The notes: generated by a model not told the origin, from the letters alone. A stretch of DNA of 64,000 bases from an uncultured Prevotellaceae bacterium (GCA_902781315.1 CACZIT010000016.1:1-64000); one strand, 5' to 3'. Positions 7,944 through 17,261 are shown, counted from the stretch's first letter. Numbers and translations: made by a program.

Positions 7944-9659
7944 ATGAAGAAAATCGTTCTTTCCCTCGTGCTGCTCTGCGCCTCCGTCATGTGGGCAGAG
8001 GCTTGCACAAACTTCATTGTCGGCAAGAAAGCATCGACCGACGGTTCTGTGATTTGTTCCTACAATGCCGACGACTACGGCATGTTCATCGGTCTCTGCC
8101 ACTATCCCGCTGCCAAGCATGCCGCCGGCGACATGCGCCAAATCTACAACTGGGACACGGGCGTCTATCAAGGCGAGATTCCCGAAGCCGCTGAGACTTA
8201 TAACGTCATAGGCAACATCAACGAGTGGCAGGTGACCATTGGCGAGACTACCTATGGCGGACGCGAGGAGATGGTCGACACGACGGGTCTCATTGACTAT
8301 GGTTCGCTCATCTACATCACCCTTCAGCGCTCGCGCTCGGCCCGTGAGGCCATTGCCGTGATGACGTCGCTCGTCGAGAAGTACGGTTACAACTCTGAGG
8401 GCGAGACCTTTACCATCTGCGATCCCAACGAGGCTTGGATACTTGAGATGATGGGAACGGGTAGCGACAAGGCCCTTGTTGCCAAGCAGAAACTCAACCG
8501 CGTGGTCTGGGTCGCTCAGCGCATTCCCGACGATGCTATCTGCGGACATGCTAACCAGAGCCGCATCGGCAAGTTCTTCTCGGGTAAGAAAATCAATGCG
8601 AAAGGCGTCTATCCCACGGCGAAGAACCAACAAGCCGACCTCTACTATTCGAAGGACGTCGTGCGCTATGCCCGCCTGATGGGGTGGTATGAAGGCACCG
8701 ATGCCGATTTCTCGTGGAAGTGGGCCTATGCCGCTCCCGACTTCGGTGGCCGTCGCTATTGCGATGCCCGCGTGTGGTCGTTCTTTCGCCATTTCGACAA
8801 CGGCTTCGACCGCTATCTGCCGTGGGCTCTCGGCGAAGACCCCAATGCCGAGGACATGCCCCTGTGGATTAAGCCTAACCGCAAGGTGAGCGTGCAGGAC
8901 ATCGAGGAATGCATGCGCGACCACTACGAAGGCACGGCCCTCGCCCTCGATTCTACGACCATCGGTGGCGGTATCTGGCAGATGCCTTATCGTCCTACGC
9001 CGCTTTCCTTCGAGGTTGACGGAAAGCAGTACTTCAACGAGCGTCCCACCAGCACCCAGCAGACGGGCTTCTCCTATGTCTCCCAGATGCGCTCATGGCT
9101 GCCCCGCCAGGTAGGTGGTGTGCTTTGGTTTGGCAACGACGACGGCAATATGGTGGCCTACACGCCTATCTATTGCGGCAACACCGTTCAGCCCGAGTGC
9201 TACAACACGCCTGGAGCCGATGCCGTGACCTTCTCCGACAAGAATGCCTACTGGGTGTGCAACTGGGTATCGAACATGGTCTATCCCCGCTACTCGCAGC
9301 TCTTCCCCTCGCTGAAGGCCGTGCGCGACTCGCTGGAACAGAGCTATTTCAGCAATCAGGCAGCTGTTGAGCAGAAGGCCAAGGCTCTTTGCGAGCAGAG
9401 CGAGGCCGAGGCTGTGAAGTTCCTCAACAACTATAGCAACGAGAAGGCCCAGCAGATGCTTGCCCGTTGGAAGCAGCTCGCCACCTATCTCATCGTGAAG
9501 TTCAACGACATGATCATCAAGCCTGAGGCCGACGGTAAGTTCACACGCACGAAGACTGGCCTTGGTGCCCGACCTGCTCGTCCGGGCTATCCTGCGCCCT
9601 ATGCCCGCCACTACGTGAAGCAGACAGGTAAGAAATACGCTGTTCCTGCTGAAAAATAA
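7944..9659 (+). CDS. C69 family dipeptidase
   Basis: An Ntn-hydrolase dipeptidase of peptidase family C69 (PepD-like). The 20-residue signal peptide ends at AEA, so signal removal would expose Cys21 as the N-terminal nucleophile of the mature enzyme (CTNFIVGKKASTDGS). The family blocks VICSYNADD and FTICDPNEAWILEMMG are present. The length of 571 residues is normal. It lies 15 bp after the M23 peptidase gene and 17 bp before queC. It probably degrades peptides in the periplasm. Confidence 0.93.
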   Translation: MKKIVLSLVLLCASVMWAEACTNFIVGKKASTDGSVICSYNADDYGMFIGLCHYPAAKHAAGDMRQIYNWDTGVYQGEIPEAAETYNVIGNINEWQVTIGETTYGGREEMVDTTGLIDYGSLIYITLQRSRSAREAIAVMTSLVEKYGYNSEGETFTICDPNEAWILEMMGTGSDKALVAKQKLNRVVWVAQRIPDDAICGHANQSRIGKFFSGKKINAKGVYPTAKNQQADLYYSKDVVRYARLMGWYEGTDADFSWKWAYAAPDFGGRRYCDARVWSFFRHFDNGFDRYLPWALGEDPNAEDMPLWIKPNRKVSVQDIEECMRDHYEGTALALDSTTIGGGIWQMPYRPTPLSFEVDGKQYFNERPTSTQQTGFSYVSQMRSWLPRQVGGVLWFGNDDGNMVAYTPIYCGNTVQPECYNTPGADAVTFSDKNAYWVCNWVSNMVYPRYSQLFPSLKAVRDSLEQSYFSNQAAVEQKAKALCEQSEAEAVKFLNNYSNEKAQQMLARWKQLATYLIVKFNDMIIKPEADGKFTRTKTGLGARPARPGYPAPYARHYVKQTGKKYAVPAEK

Positions 9660-9676
9660 ACCATTGGTGTAAATAT

Positions 9677-10330
9677 ATGAAAGATTCAATCCTTATCTAT
9701 AGCGGTGGCCTTGATAGCACGACGATGCTCTATGAGTATCGCGAGCGCATCGCAATGGCCATTTCTTTCGACTACGGTTCCAATCATAATAGCAAGGAAA
9801 TCAAGTGTGCCGACCTCCATTGCGAGCGACTTGGCATCACTCATGTTGTCATCCCGCTCGACTTCATGCGTCGCTATTTCCGTTCGTCGCTGCTCGATGG
9901 TGCCGAAGCCATTCCCGAAGGCCATTACGAAGACGACAACATGCGCTCTACGGTGGTGCCTTTCCGCAATGGCATCATGCTTTCTGTAGCCGTTGGAATG
10001 GCCGAATCGAATGAGTTGCAATATGTCATGATGGCCAATCATGGTGGCGATCATACCATCTATCCCGACTGCCGTCCTGAGTTTGTCGACGCTTTCGATG
10101 CTGCCGCCCAAGCAGGCACGTTCAACGGGGTCAGACTTCTGTCGCCCTATGTGAACATGACGAAGGCCGACATTGCCCGTCGTGGCAAGCAACTCGGCAT
10201 CGACTACAGCGAGACGTGGTCGTGCTATAAAGGTGGCGATGTCCATTGTGGACGTTGTGGCACGTGCATCGAGCGCCGCGAGGCTCTTGCCGAAGCAGGC
10301 ATCGAAGACCATACCGTCTACGAGGAATAG
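9677..10330 (+). CDS. queC: 7-cyano-7-deazaguanine synthase
   Basis: QueC converts 7-carboxy-7-deazaguanine to preQ0 with ATP and ammonia, in the queuosine pathway. The PP-loop SGGLDSTT is at residues 9-16. The zinc-binding cysteines appear near the end in CYKGGDVHCGRCGTC. The 217-residue length is normal. It is the last gene of the left-hand plus-strand run and is followed by a strong bidirectional terminator. No other que gene is in the window. Confidence 0.96.
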   Translation: MKDSILIYSGGLDSTTMLYEYRERIAMAISFDYGSNHNSKEIKCADLHCERLGITHVVIPLDFMRRYFRSSLLDGAEAIPEGHYEDDNMRSTVVPFRNGIMLSVAVGMAESNELQYVMMANHGGDHTIYPDCRPEFVDAFDAAAQAGTFNGVRLLSPYVNMTKADIARRGKQLGIDYSETWSCYKGGDVHCGRCGTCIERREALAEAGIEDHTVYEE

Positions 10331-10354
10331 CCCTCCCGTAGTCCTGACATAAAG

Positions 10355-10394
10355 AAACCGCCCTGTTACTCTTTGCAAGTAGCAGGGCGGTTTT
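10355..10394. terminator. bidirectional terminator between queC and the acyl-CoA synthetase gene
   Basis: The arms AAACCGCCCTG and CAGGGCGGTTTT form a GC-rich stem extended by TTACT/AGTAG around a short loop. A-rich and T-rich flanks allow termination on both strands. It lies between two convergent genes. Confidence 0.9.
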
Positions 10395-10411
10395 CGTTGT
10401 TGTTGGACTTC

Positions 10412-12472
10412 TTATTTCTCTACCAGGATGCGGGCGTCAACGGCAATGACGTCCTGTTCGTCGGCCAGCAACGGGTTTATGTCCATTTCCTTGATTTCCG
10501 TTGCAAAGCGCAGGAGCGTCGAGAGACGCACGATGATGTCGGCATAACGCTGGCAGTTGATGCCCTTCTGCCCTCGCGTGCCCTTCAGAATCTTGTAGCC
10601 GCGAAGCGACTGAATCATGCTTTCTGCCTCAGGATAGCTGAGCGGAGCCAAACCACTCGACACATCCTTCAGCACTTCCACGAAGATGCCGCCTAAGCCG
10701 CAAAGCACCACATGGCCAAAACGTGGCTCGTACTTCGCACCGATGAAGAGTTCGGTGCCTTTGATCATCTTCTGTACCATCACGGCAGTGGCATCTGGAA
10801 TCTGCATCATGCGGTCGAACTCGGCAGCGAGCACCTCTTTCGAACGGATGTTGAGCGCCACACCGCCTACGTCGCTCTTGTGGACTGGTCCTACAACCTT
10901 TGCTACGACGGGATAGCCGCACTTTTCAGCGAAGTTGATTACCTCGTCCTTGTCGGCACTCACAAACTCCGGCACCGTTGGGATGCCGGCGCTTTCCAGC
11001 AGCTGATGAACCAGGTTGGGGGCTATGTAGCCGTTCTCGCCGATGCCGTCGATAATCTTGCGGATACGAGGTACGTCAACTCCGTGAATCTGAATCTGCT
11101 GATCGGCAGGCTCGGGCGTGTGCATGATCTGTGTCAGAGCAGTGGCCAGCGTCACCTCATCGCTGAAGTTCACGTGGCCGCGCGACAGGAACTCCTGCAC
11201 TTCAGGTCCTGCCGTGTTCACGCTGGGCAGGATGGGGAATATCGGTTTCTTGCATTCCAGTATCTTCTTGTGCAGCACGTCGTAAGCTTCATAGAGTTGC
11301 ACGAGGCCTGGTGTGCCGAAGATGACCATGATGGCGTCGATGTCGTCGAACTTATTCTCGCAATAATCGATGGCTATTCCTAAGTGTTCGGGCGTTCCGG
11401 TGGCCAGAATGTCGATGGGGTTGGCTACGCTCGAGCCTGGGAAGAGTTGCGCCTTCAGTTCCTCTGCTATCGGCCCGGAGAGAGCCGGCACCTTCATGCC
11501 TCCCTTCGAGAGCGCATCGGTGAGCATCACGCCGGGGCCGCCTGCGTGGGTGACAATTGCTACGTTCTTGCCCGAGAAACGCGGCAGCGTGAAGATACAG
11601 CCCACGGTGGTGAGCTCTTCGCGCGAGTAGCAACGCACGATGCCAGCCTTTCGGAACAATGCCTCCACGGCCGAGTCGCTCGAGGCGATGGCTCCAGTGT
11701 GGCTGCTGGCGGCTCGGCTGCCTGCCGACGACGAACCAGCCTTGATGGCGGCAATGCGGCAACCCTTCTTGATGAGCGAGGTAGCGTGGTAGAGTAGTTT
11801 GTCGGGATCGGCAATGTTTTCGATATAGAGCAACTTCACCAGCGAGTCGCGCTCGGCATCGAAGTTCTCGTCCATATACTCCAGCACCGTCTCGATGCCA
11901 ATCTGCTTGCCATTGCCGATAGACCAGACCGAGTTGAAGGGCAGTCCCTTTGTGACGGCGCTCTCAAGAATAAACACAGCCGTGGCTCCAGAGCCGCTGA
12001 TGAAGTCGACGCCCTTGGGATTGAGCGTAGGAATGGGCTTCGTGAATACAGAGTGATGCCAGCGGTTCAGCATGCCGATGCAGTTGGGGCCGATGAGCGC
12101 ACAGCCGTAGCGCTCGCACGTGTCCAGTATCTGCTGCTCCATGACGGCACCCTCGTGGGTCTCCTCGCCGAAGCCGGCAGATATAATAATGAACGCGCGT
12201 ACTTCTTTCTCCTTGGCCAGATACTCCACGTACTGCGGGCAGAACTTGGCAGCCACCACCATGATGGCCAGATCAGTGGGCGGCAGTTCCTTGGCATCGT
12301 GGAACACCTTGATGCCCTGCACCTCGTCTTCCTTCGGGTTGACGATGCGCAGCGTTCCCTCGTAGCCTCCGCTCAGCAAATTGCGAACGACGGCGCCGCC
12401 TGGTTTATGAACATTGTTTGAACCGCCGATGACGACGATACTCTCAGGATGTAACAGTTGTTTGTTGATCAT
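10412..12472 (-). CDS. ADP-forming acyl-CoA (acetate--CoA) ligase family protein
   Basis: A single-chain ADP-forming acyl-CoA synthetase of 686 residues. It has an N-terminal CoA-binding Rossmann domain (IVVIGGSNNVHKPGGAV...), succinyl-CoA-ligase-like domains carrying the phospho-histidine loop SSHTGA (about residue 258), and a C-terminal ATP-grasp domain (VAKVVGPVHKSDVGGVALN). Members make ATP from acetyl-CoA or other acyl-CoA, or run in reverse. The substrate cannot be told from sequence. A -7-like TATCTTTG lies about 65 bp upstream on the minus strand (12537-12544). Confidence 0.88.
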   Translation of the reverse strand: MINKQLLHPESIVVIGGSNNVHKPGGAVVRNLLSGGYEGTLRIVNPKEDEVQGIKVFHDAKELPPTDLAIMVVAAKFCPQYVEYLAKEKEVRAFIIISAGFGEETHEGAVMEQQILDTCERYGCALIGPNCIGMLNRWHHSVFTKPIPTLNPKGVDFISGSGATAVFILESAVTKGLPFNSVWSIGNGKQIGIETVLEYMDENFDAERDSLVKLLYIENIADPDKLLYHATSLIKKGCRIAAIKAGSSSAGSRAASSHTGAIASSDSAVEALFRKAGIVRCYSREELTTVGCIFTLPRFSGKNVAIVTHAGGPGVMLTDALSKGGMKVPALSGPIAEELKAQLFPGSSVANPIDILATGTPEHLGIAIDYCENKFDDIDAIMVIFGTPGLVQLYEAYDVLHKKILECKKPIFPILPSVNTAGPEVQEFLSRGHVNFSDEVTLATALTQIMHTPEPADQQIQIHGVDVPRIRKIIDGIGENGYIAPNLVHQLLESAGIPTVPEFVSADKDEVINFAEKCGYPVVAKVVGPVHKSDVGGVALNIRSKEVLAAEFDRMMQIPDATAVMVQKMIKGTELFIGAKYEPRFGHVVLCGLGGIFVEVLKDVSSGLAPLSYPEAESMIQSLRGYKILKGTRGQKGINCQRYADIIVRLSTLLRFATEIKEMDINPLLADEQDVIAVDARILVEK

Positions 12473-12628
12473 GGATCTTATTTTTGATTGATGGTTTAAG
12501 TCATTGGGTTGCCCGTCGAAGAGCTATTCTTGTGTGCAAAGATAATGATTTTTTCTCAGAATATGTTTCTTTCCTGAAAGTTTTTTTGATTATTCTTTGC
12601 GTCAGGTCGCTCCTCCTTCATGCAGGCG

Positions 12629-13300
12629 TCAGCCGATGAGCCGGAGCAACTGGCTCTCAGAGGCTTCGGGCAAGAGAGCTTTCAGATGGGCCAGCATGCG
12701 TTGCTGCGACTCTTCAGGCGTGCGGTTGCATCGGCAGGCCTCGCGCCCCAGCAGTTGCTCGGGCGTAGTCAGCAACGACCATCCCCAGCCATATTCGCGC
12801 CCGTGCCGGTCGGTGGGATAGACGAAGTCTTCTGTCACGATGCGGCAAGCCATCTGCAGGCGAGTCACGTAGGCATCGAACCTGCTGCGCATCTTCGGCC
12901 CAGTAAAGCCGCAGGCGGCCCTCAGCTCGCGCGTGATCATGCTGCCGCCCTCGCGTAGAGTCTGCAGCACGACGTCCTCAATGCTGCCCTCCTCAGGCTG
13001 AGGGTACTTGCTGCGCCGGTAGTTGCACAAATCGGGCCACCATTCGCGGCTCACGAACCCCGCCTTCTTGTCGAAGAACTTGCCATAGACGCAGGCACTC
13101 TCCGTCACCACCGGGCCCTTCCACTTCCACAACGGCCAGTCCCAGCCGCCTTCAGGAAAGGTCACGTAGCGGCAGTCGTCGTCCACCATGTCCTCAGCCG
13201 AATAGCCTCTGATACCGCTATAGAGCAAGGGCAGGAAACCTATTTCCTGTATCAGTTCGGCCAGTTGAGCGCCCGAATGAATCTTTTCTCGTTGAATCAT
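12629..13300 (-). CDS. AlkZ-related / winged-helix family protein
   Basis: A 223-residue soluble protein rich in Trp and Arg. It has a conserved-looking block (GGWDWPLWKWKGPVV, FVSREWWPDLCNYRR), then a helical segment resembling the winged-helix domain of the AlkZ/YcaQ DNA-glycosylase-related family (VVLQTLREGGSMITRELRAACG). It is much shorter than true AlkZ, so glycosylase activity should not be assumed. A -7-like TATCTTTG (minus strand, 13329-13336) stands about 30 bp before the start. It is divergent from the DUF6078 gene. Family assignment rests on my recognition of motifs only. Confidence 0.55.
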   Translation of the reverse strand: MIQREKIHSGAQLAELIQEIGFLPLLYSGIRGYSAEDMVDDDCRYVTFPEGGWDWPLWKWKGPVVTESACVYGKFFDKKAGFVSREWWPDLCNYRRSKYPQPEEGSIEDVVLQTLREGGSMITRELRAACGFTGPKMRSRFDAYVTRLQMACRIVTEDFVYPTDRHGREYGWGWSLLTTPEQLLGREACRCNRTPEESQQRMLAHLKALLPEASESQLLRLIG

Positions 13301-13466
13301 TTTCGCGATATTGTTATGGTTGCTGATGCAAAGATACGAAAATTAATGTTACCCTCGTTTTTTATCGCGTTAATAATCCCAAATAATGCGGTAGTTTGCG
13401 TATTTTTTTGTAAATTTGCATCGTATAAACAAAGTCATTTTAAAACACGTTTTATCATTAATCACC

Positions 13467-13880
13467 ATGAATACAAAAGTTCCTGAGCACTATCTGCTCT
13501 GCTACAATTCGTCGTGCGCGCTGGCCGAAAAGTGCCTGCGCCACCACGCAGCCACCCTGGGCAACAAGAAAGACCCTGTGGTGACGGTTGTCAATCCGCT
13601 GCTCAACGGCGGCGAGTCCTGCAAATACTTCCGGCAGCATCGTACGGTGCGCATGGCCTACGGCATGCAGCACGCCTTCGACAACGTGCTCGCCAAAGAT
13701 ATCGCTGCCATCCGCTCATCCTTTCGCCGGCATTTCGGCAATGGTCCTTACTATAGTCGTGTCAAAGGCACACGCCCCATTACGCCACAAGACCAGAAGT
13801 TCATCAACGAGGAGTTCTGCCGTTATGGCTACAAAGATGAAGTGGTCTTCGACCGCTATGAAGACGAGATAGAATGGTAG
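13467..13880 (+). CDS. DUF6078 family protein
   Basis: A 137-residue cytoplasmic protein with a Cys-containing N-terminus (YLLCYNSSCALAEKCLRH) and an acidic end. It matches the DUF6078 family of Bacteroidales proteins, whose function is unknown. The start at ATG 13467 was chosen because the upstream part of the frame (from 13416) overlaps a promoter-like TAAATTTG at 13411-13418 and encodes only unrelated basic residues. It is followed directly by the 22-bp dyad array. Confidence 0.7.
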   Translation: MNTKVPEHYLLCYNSSCALAEKCLRHHAATLGNKKDPVVTVVNPLLNGGESCKYFRQHRTVRMAYGMQHAFDNVLAKDIAAIRSSFRRHFGNGPYYSRVKGTRPITPQDQKFINEEFCRYGYKDEVVFDRYEDEIEW

Positions 13881-13889
13881 GAGCACTGT

Positions 13890-14015
13890 TACCAAATGTT
13901 TACCAGCGCGTGGTAATGTTTGTACCACGGCCTGGTAATAGTTGTACCAGCGCGTGGTAAACCGTTTACCACGGCCTGGTACAAACATTACCACGTGCTG
14001 GTACATGCTTTGGTA
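13890..14015. repeat. 22-bp periodic dyad array, locus 1 (5 full units)
   Basis: Five 15-bp cores TACCA-N5-TGGTA start at 13901, 13923, 13945, 13967 and 13989, exactly 22 bp apart. The middle five bases are GCGCG or CGGCC in alternation, then CGTGC. Each core is followed by a variable 7-bp spacer (ATGTTTG, ATAGTTG, AACCGTT, CAAACAT). A half site TACCA (13890) opens the array and a half site TGGTA (14011) closes it, so the whole is roughly palindromic. It fills the gap between the DUF6078 gene and the sulfatase-maturase gene. A second array of the same core lies at 54314-54482. Confidence 0.95.
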
Positions 14016-14049
14016 CAGCAAGATGTAGAATACAAACGTACAGAATGTT

Positions 14050-15273
14050 ATGGACACAAGTCTCGCCTTCAGTCGCCCGCTCTATGTGATGCTGAAACCA
14101 GCGGGCTCGCTTTGCAATCTCAGGTGCCGCTACTGCTACTACTTGGAGAAGGGTCGGCTCTATGAGCATACCGATAGTCAGGTCATGAGCGATGCGTTGC
14201 TCGAGAAGTTCGTGCGCGAATACATGGAATCGCAGACTACGCCCGAGGTGCTGTTCACGTGGCACGGCGGCGAACCGCTGCTGCGTCCCATTCGTTTCTA
14301 CGAGCGGGCGTTGCAACTACAGAGGCAGTATGCCCGCGGACGACGCGTCAGCAATAGCATTCAGACCAACGGCACGTTGCTCACGCCGGCTTGGTGCGAG
14401 TTCTTGCGCGACAACGGTTTCCTTGTAGGCATCAGTATCGACGGCCCGCGTGAGTATCACGATGCCTTCCGTCTGAGGGCTGCCGACGGGCGCGGCTCGT
14501 TCGACCAGGTGATGCGGGGCATAGCACTCTTGCAACAGTATGGCGTGGAGTGGAATGCTATGGCGGTGGTCAATAGCCTGAATGGCGACCATCCGCAGGA
14601 GTTCTACAGGTTCTTCCGCAATTTGGGATGCCGCTTCCTGCAGTTCTCGCCCATCGTCGAGCGAACCGTAAGCCGTCCCGACGGACTCTCGCTGGCACCT
14701 GGCATGCAGGAGGGTGGGCAACTGCTCGACTTCAGCGTGGGCTCGCGCCAGTGGGGACGCTTCCTCTGTGGCGTGTTCGACGAGTGGCTGAAAGGCGATG
14801 TGGGCCAAGTGTTTGTGCAGATTTTCGATGCCACTTTGGCCAACTGGGTGGGCGTGACGCCCGGTCTCTGCTCGCTCTCAAAAGATTGCGGCCACGCCGG
14901 CGTGATGGAGCACAACGGCGACCTCTATTCCTGCGACCACTTTGTCTATCCCGAACATCGGCTGGGAAACCTCAGGGAGAAGACCATTACGGAGATGATG
15001 TACTCCGAGCAGCAGCGTCGCTTCGCCAGCATGAAGACGCGCCGGCTGCCCCGTCAGTGCCGCGAGTGCCGCTATGTCTTTGCTTGTCACGGCGAGTGTC
15101 CTAAGAACCGTTTCCAGCGCGACCGCTATGGCGAGCCCGGCTTGAACTATCTTTGTGAAGGCTACCGCATGTTCTTCGAGCATGCCGCGCTCTACATGGA
15201 CTTCATGAAGCGCGAACTGGAAGCAGGCCGTCCGCCTGCCAACGTGATGCAATGGACGCCCGATAGGCCGTGA
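14050..15273 (+). CDS. anaerobic sulfatase maturase (radical SAM/SPASM)
   Basis: A radical SAM enzyme that oxidises the active-site Ser or Cys of sulfatases to formylglycine without oxygen. The radical SAM cluster CNLRCRYCYY is at residues 23-32, preceded by MLKPAGSL. The SPASM region at the C-terminus has the expected cysteines (CSLSKDCGHAG, CDHFVYPEH, CRECRYVFACHGECPKNR). The 407-residue length is typical. No sulfatase gene is in the window, so its substrates are elsewhere. The start lies 35 bp after the last half site of the dyad array, so the array may sit in its promoter region. Confidence 0.93.
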   Translation: MDTSLAFSRPLYVMLKPAGSLCNLRCRYCYYLEKGRLYEHTDSQVMSDALLEKFVREYMESQTTPEVLFTWHGGEPLLRPIRFYERALQLQRQYARGRRVSNSIQTNGTLLTPAWCEFLRDNGFLVGISIDGPREYHDAFRLRAADGRGSFDQVMRGIALLQQYGVEWNAMAVVNSLNGDHPQEFYRFFRNLGCRFLQFSPIVERTVSRPDGLSLAPGMQEGGQLLDFSVGSRQWGRFLCGVFDEWLKGDVGQVFVQIFDATLANWVGVTPGLCSLSKDCGHAGVMEHNGDLYSCDHFVYPEHRLGNLREKTITEMMYSEQQRRFASMKTRRLPRQCRECRYVFACHGECPKNRFQRDRYGEPGLNYLCEGYRMFFEHAALYMDFMKRELEAGRPPANVMQWTPDRP

Positions 15274-15308
15274 AAGATAGCTGGTTGAGGAAAAAAAGAC
15301 GCGATTCG

Positions 15309-15340
15309 TTTTGTGTTTTGTATGTTTTTCACTATCTTTG
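15309..15340 (+). promoter_or_regulatory. kdgK promoter (Bacteroidota type)
   Basis: A -7 element TATCTTTG (15333-15340) is preceded by TTTTG (15309-15313) with a 19-bp gap. The predicted leader before ATG 15392 is about 47 nt. Confidence 0.75.
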
Positions 15341-15391
15341 CAATCAGAAATCTAAATTGAACTGAACAATAATAATTAATAATGTAGAATT

Positions 15392-16414
15392 ATGGCAAAA
15401 ATTGTAACCCTTGGCGAGATTATGCTTCGCCTGTCGCCGCAAGGCAACGACCGTTTCATTCAGAGTGAGTCATTCCGCATCATCCCCGGTGGTGGTGAGG
15501 CCAATGTGGCCGTAAGCCTGGCCAATTATGGGCACGACGCTTACTTCGTTTCGAAGCTGCCTAAGCACGAGATAGGCCAGATTGCCGTGAACGCCCTGCG
15601 CCGCTATGGTGTGAACACCGACTTCGTGGCTCGCGGTGGCGATCGCGTGGGTCTGTACTACGCTGAGACCGGTGCCTCGATGCGTCCTTCTAAGGTCATC
15701 TACGACCGCGCCCATTCGTCGATTGCCGAGGCTCTGCCCGAGGATTTCGACTTCGACGCCATCATGGAGGGGGCTCAGTGGTTCCACTGGAGCGGCATTA
15801 CGCCCGCCATCAGCGACCGTGCCGCTGAACTGACACGTCTGGCCTGCGAGGCTGCCAAGCGTCACGGCGTGACCGTGTCGGTAGACCTGAACTTCCGCAA
15901 GAAGCTTTGGACCTCAGAGAAAGCCATCTCGGTGATGCGCCCGCTGATGAAGTATGTCGACGTGTGCATCGGCAACGAGGAAGACGCCGAGCTCTGCCTG
16001 GGCTTCAAGCCCGATGCCGACGTGGAAGGCGGTCAGACTGATGCCAGCGGCTACGAGGGCATCTTCCGCCAGATGCGCGAGGAGTTTGGCTTCAAGTACG
16101 TGGTGTCTACGTTGCGTGAATCGTTCTCGGCCAGCTACAACGGTTGGAAGGCACTCATCTTCGACGGCAAGGAGTTCTACCAGTCGAAGCGCTACGAGAT
16201 CAATCCTATCATCGACCGCGTGGGTGGAGGCGACTCGTTCTCGGGTGGCTTGATTCATGGATTGCTCACGAAGGAGACTCAGGGCGAGGCTCTGGAGTTT
16301 GCCGTTGCTGCCAGCGCGCTGAAGCACACGATTCCCGGCGACTTCAACCTTGTTTCTGCAGCCGAAGTGGAGAGTTTGGCTGGCGGTAATGCAAATGGCC
16401 GAGTGCAGAGATAG
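15392..16414 (+). CDS. kdgK: 2-keto-3-deoxygluconate kinase (PfkB family)
   Basis: A PfkB-family sugar kinase of 340 residues. It has the N-terminal LGEIMLRLSP start, the substrate-binding GGGEANVAVSLANYG block, and the ATP/catalytic signature GGGDSFSGGLIHGL with the catalytic Asp near residue 282. The assignment to 2-keto-3-deoxygluconate rests on the neighbouring KDPG aldolase gene. Together they convert KDG to KDPG and then to pyruvate plus glyceraldehyde 3-phosphate, the end of uronate (pectin) breakdown. It has its own promoter. Confidence 0.9.
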   Translation: MAKIVTLGEIMLRLSPQGNDRFIQSESFRIIPGGGEANVAVSLANYGHDAYFVSKLPKHEIGQIAVNALRRYGVNTDFVARGGDRVGLYYAETGASMRPSKVIYDRAHSSIAEALPEDFDFDAIMEGAQWFHWSGITPAISDRAAELTRLACEAAKRHGVTVSVDLNFRKKLWTSEKAISVMRPLMKYVDVCIGNEEDAELCLGFKPDADVEGGQTDASGYEGIFRQMREEFGFKYVVSTLRESFSASYNGWKALIFDGKEFYQSKRYEINPIIDRVGGGDSFSGGLIHGLLTKETQGEALEFAVAASALKHTIPGDFNLVSAAEVESLAGGNANGRVQR

Positions 16415-16443
16415 TTGAGAGTTTAAAGTTTAGTGTTTAGAGC

Positions 16444-16581
16444 ATGAAACAGTTTGAATATAAAATCATAACCCCGCTGATCAACCGCGAAGACAAAATC
16501 AACAACTTGGGCTTCGAAGGCTGGGAACTGGTGTGTGTCGACCAAGGCACCATGTACTTCAAACGTGAATGTAAATCGTAA
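16444..16581 (+). CDS. small DUF4177-like protein
   Basis: A 45-residue protein ([13 protein letters not shown]..., ...[20 protein letters not shown]) with the compact pattern of DUF4177 proteins: a beta strand with EYK, a segment ending LGFEGWELV, then a final strand. It lies between kdgK and kdgA with 29 and 11 bp gaps, reads in the same direction and keeps the operon's codon usage. The function is unknown. Its position suggests it is expressed with KDG metabolism. Confidence 0.7.
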   Translation: MKQFEYKIITPLINREDKINNLGFEGWELVCVDQGTMYFKRECKS

Positions 16582-16592
16582 AAAGTAAGGAA

Positions 16593-17261
16593 ATGGCAAA
16601 ATTTGATAAGTTGGCCGTCATGGCCAAGATTGGCGAAACGGGCATGGTTCCCGTGTTCTATCACAAGGATCTGGAGACTTGCAAGAAAGTCGTGAAGGCT
16701 TGCTACGAAGGTGGCGTGCGCGCTTTCGAGTTTACGAATCGCGGCGACTTTGCCCAGGAAGTGTTTGGCGAACTGGTGAAGTGGGCCGACAAGGAGTGCC
16801 CCGAGCTGGCACTGGGCATCGGTTCCGTCGTCGATGCTCCCACGGCAGGACTCTATCTGCAGCTGGGTGCCAACTTCGTGGTTGGACCTCTGTTCAATCC
16901 TGACATTGCCCCCGTATGCAATCGTCGTCTCGTGCCTTATTGCCCTGGCTGCATGACCGTCAGCGAGATTGGCAAGGCTCAGGAGCTGGGTTGCGACCTG
17001 ACGAAGGTGTTCCCCGGTGACGTGGTGGGTCCGAACATGGTGAAAGGCCTGAAGGCTCCCATGCCCTGGTCGAAGATCATGGTCACTGGTGGCGTGTCGC
17101 CCGACGAGGAGAATCTGACGAAGTGGTTCAAGGCCGGTGTCTACTGCGTTGGCATGGGCTCGAAGCTCTTCCCGAAGGACAAGGTGCAGGCCGAGGATTG
17201 GCAGTATGTCACCGACAAATGTCGCGAAGCATTAGGATATATTGCTAAGGCACGCGCTTAA
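16593..17261 (+). CDS. kdgA: bifunctional KDPG/KHG aldolase
   Basis: A class I (Schiff-base) aldolase that splits 2-keto-3-deoxy-6-phosphogluconate into pyruvate and glyceraldehyde 3-phosphate. The catalytic Glu region appears as [12 protein letters not shown] and the Schiff-base Lys region as [14 protein letters not shown] phosphate-binding [12 protein letters not shown] block follows. The length of 222 residues is normal for Bacteroidota Eda homologues. It completes the KDG module with kdgK. Its last 20 bases overlap the start of the sensor kinase gene. Confidence 0.93.
   Translation: MAKFDKLAVMAKIGETGMVPVFYHKDLETCKKVVKACYEGGVRAFEFTNRGDFAQEVFGELVKWADKECPELALGIGSVVDAPTAGLYLQLGANFVVGPLFNPDIAPVCNRRLVPYCPGCMTVSEIGKAQELGCDLTKVFPGDVVGPNMVKGLKAPMPWSKIMVTGGVSPDEENLTKWFKAGVYCVGMGSKLFPKDKVQAEDWQYVTDKCREALGYIAKARA

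Noticed and set aside
7833-8924. 363-codon minus-strand frame across the M23 and C69 genes
   Set aside because: It spans the boundary between two clear plus-strand genes and has no independent support.
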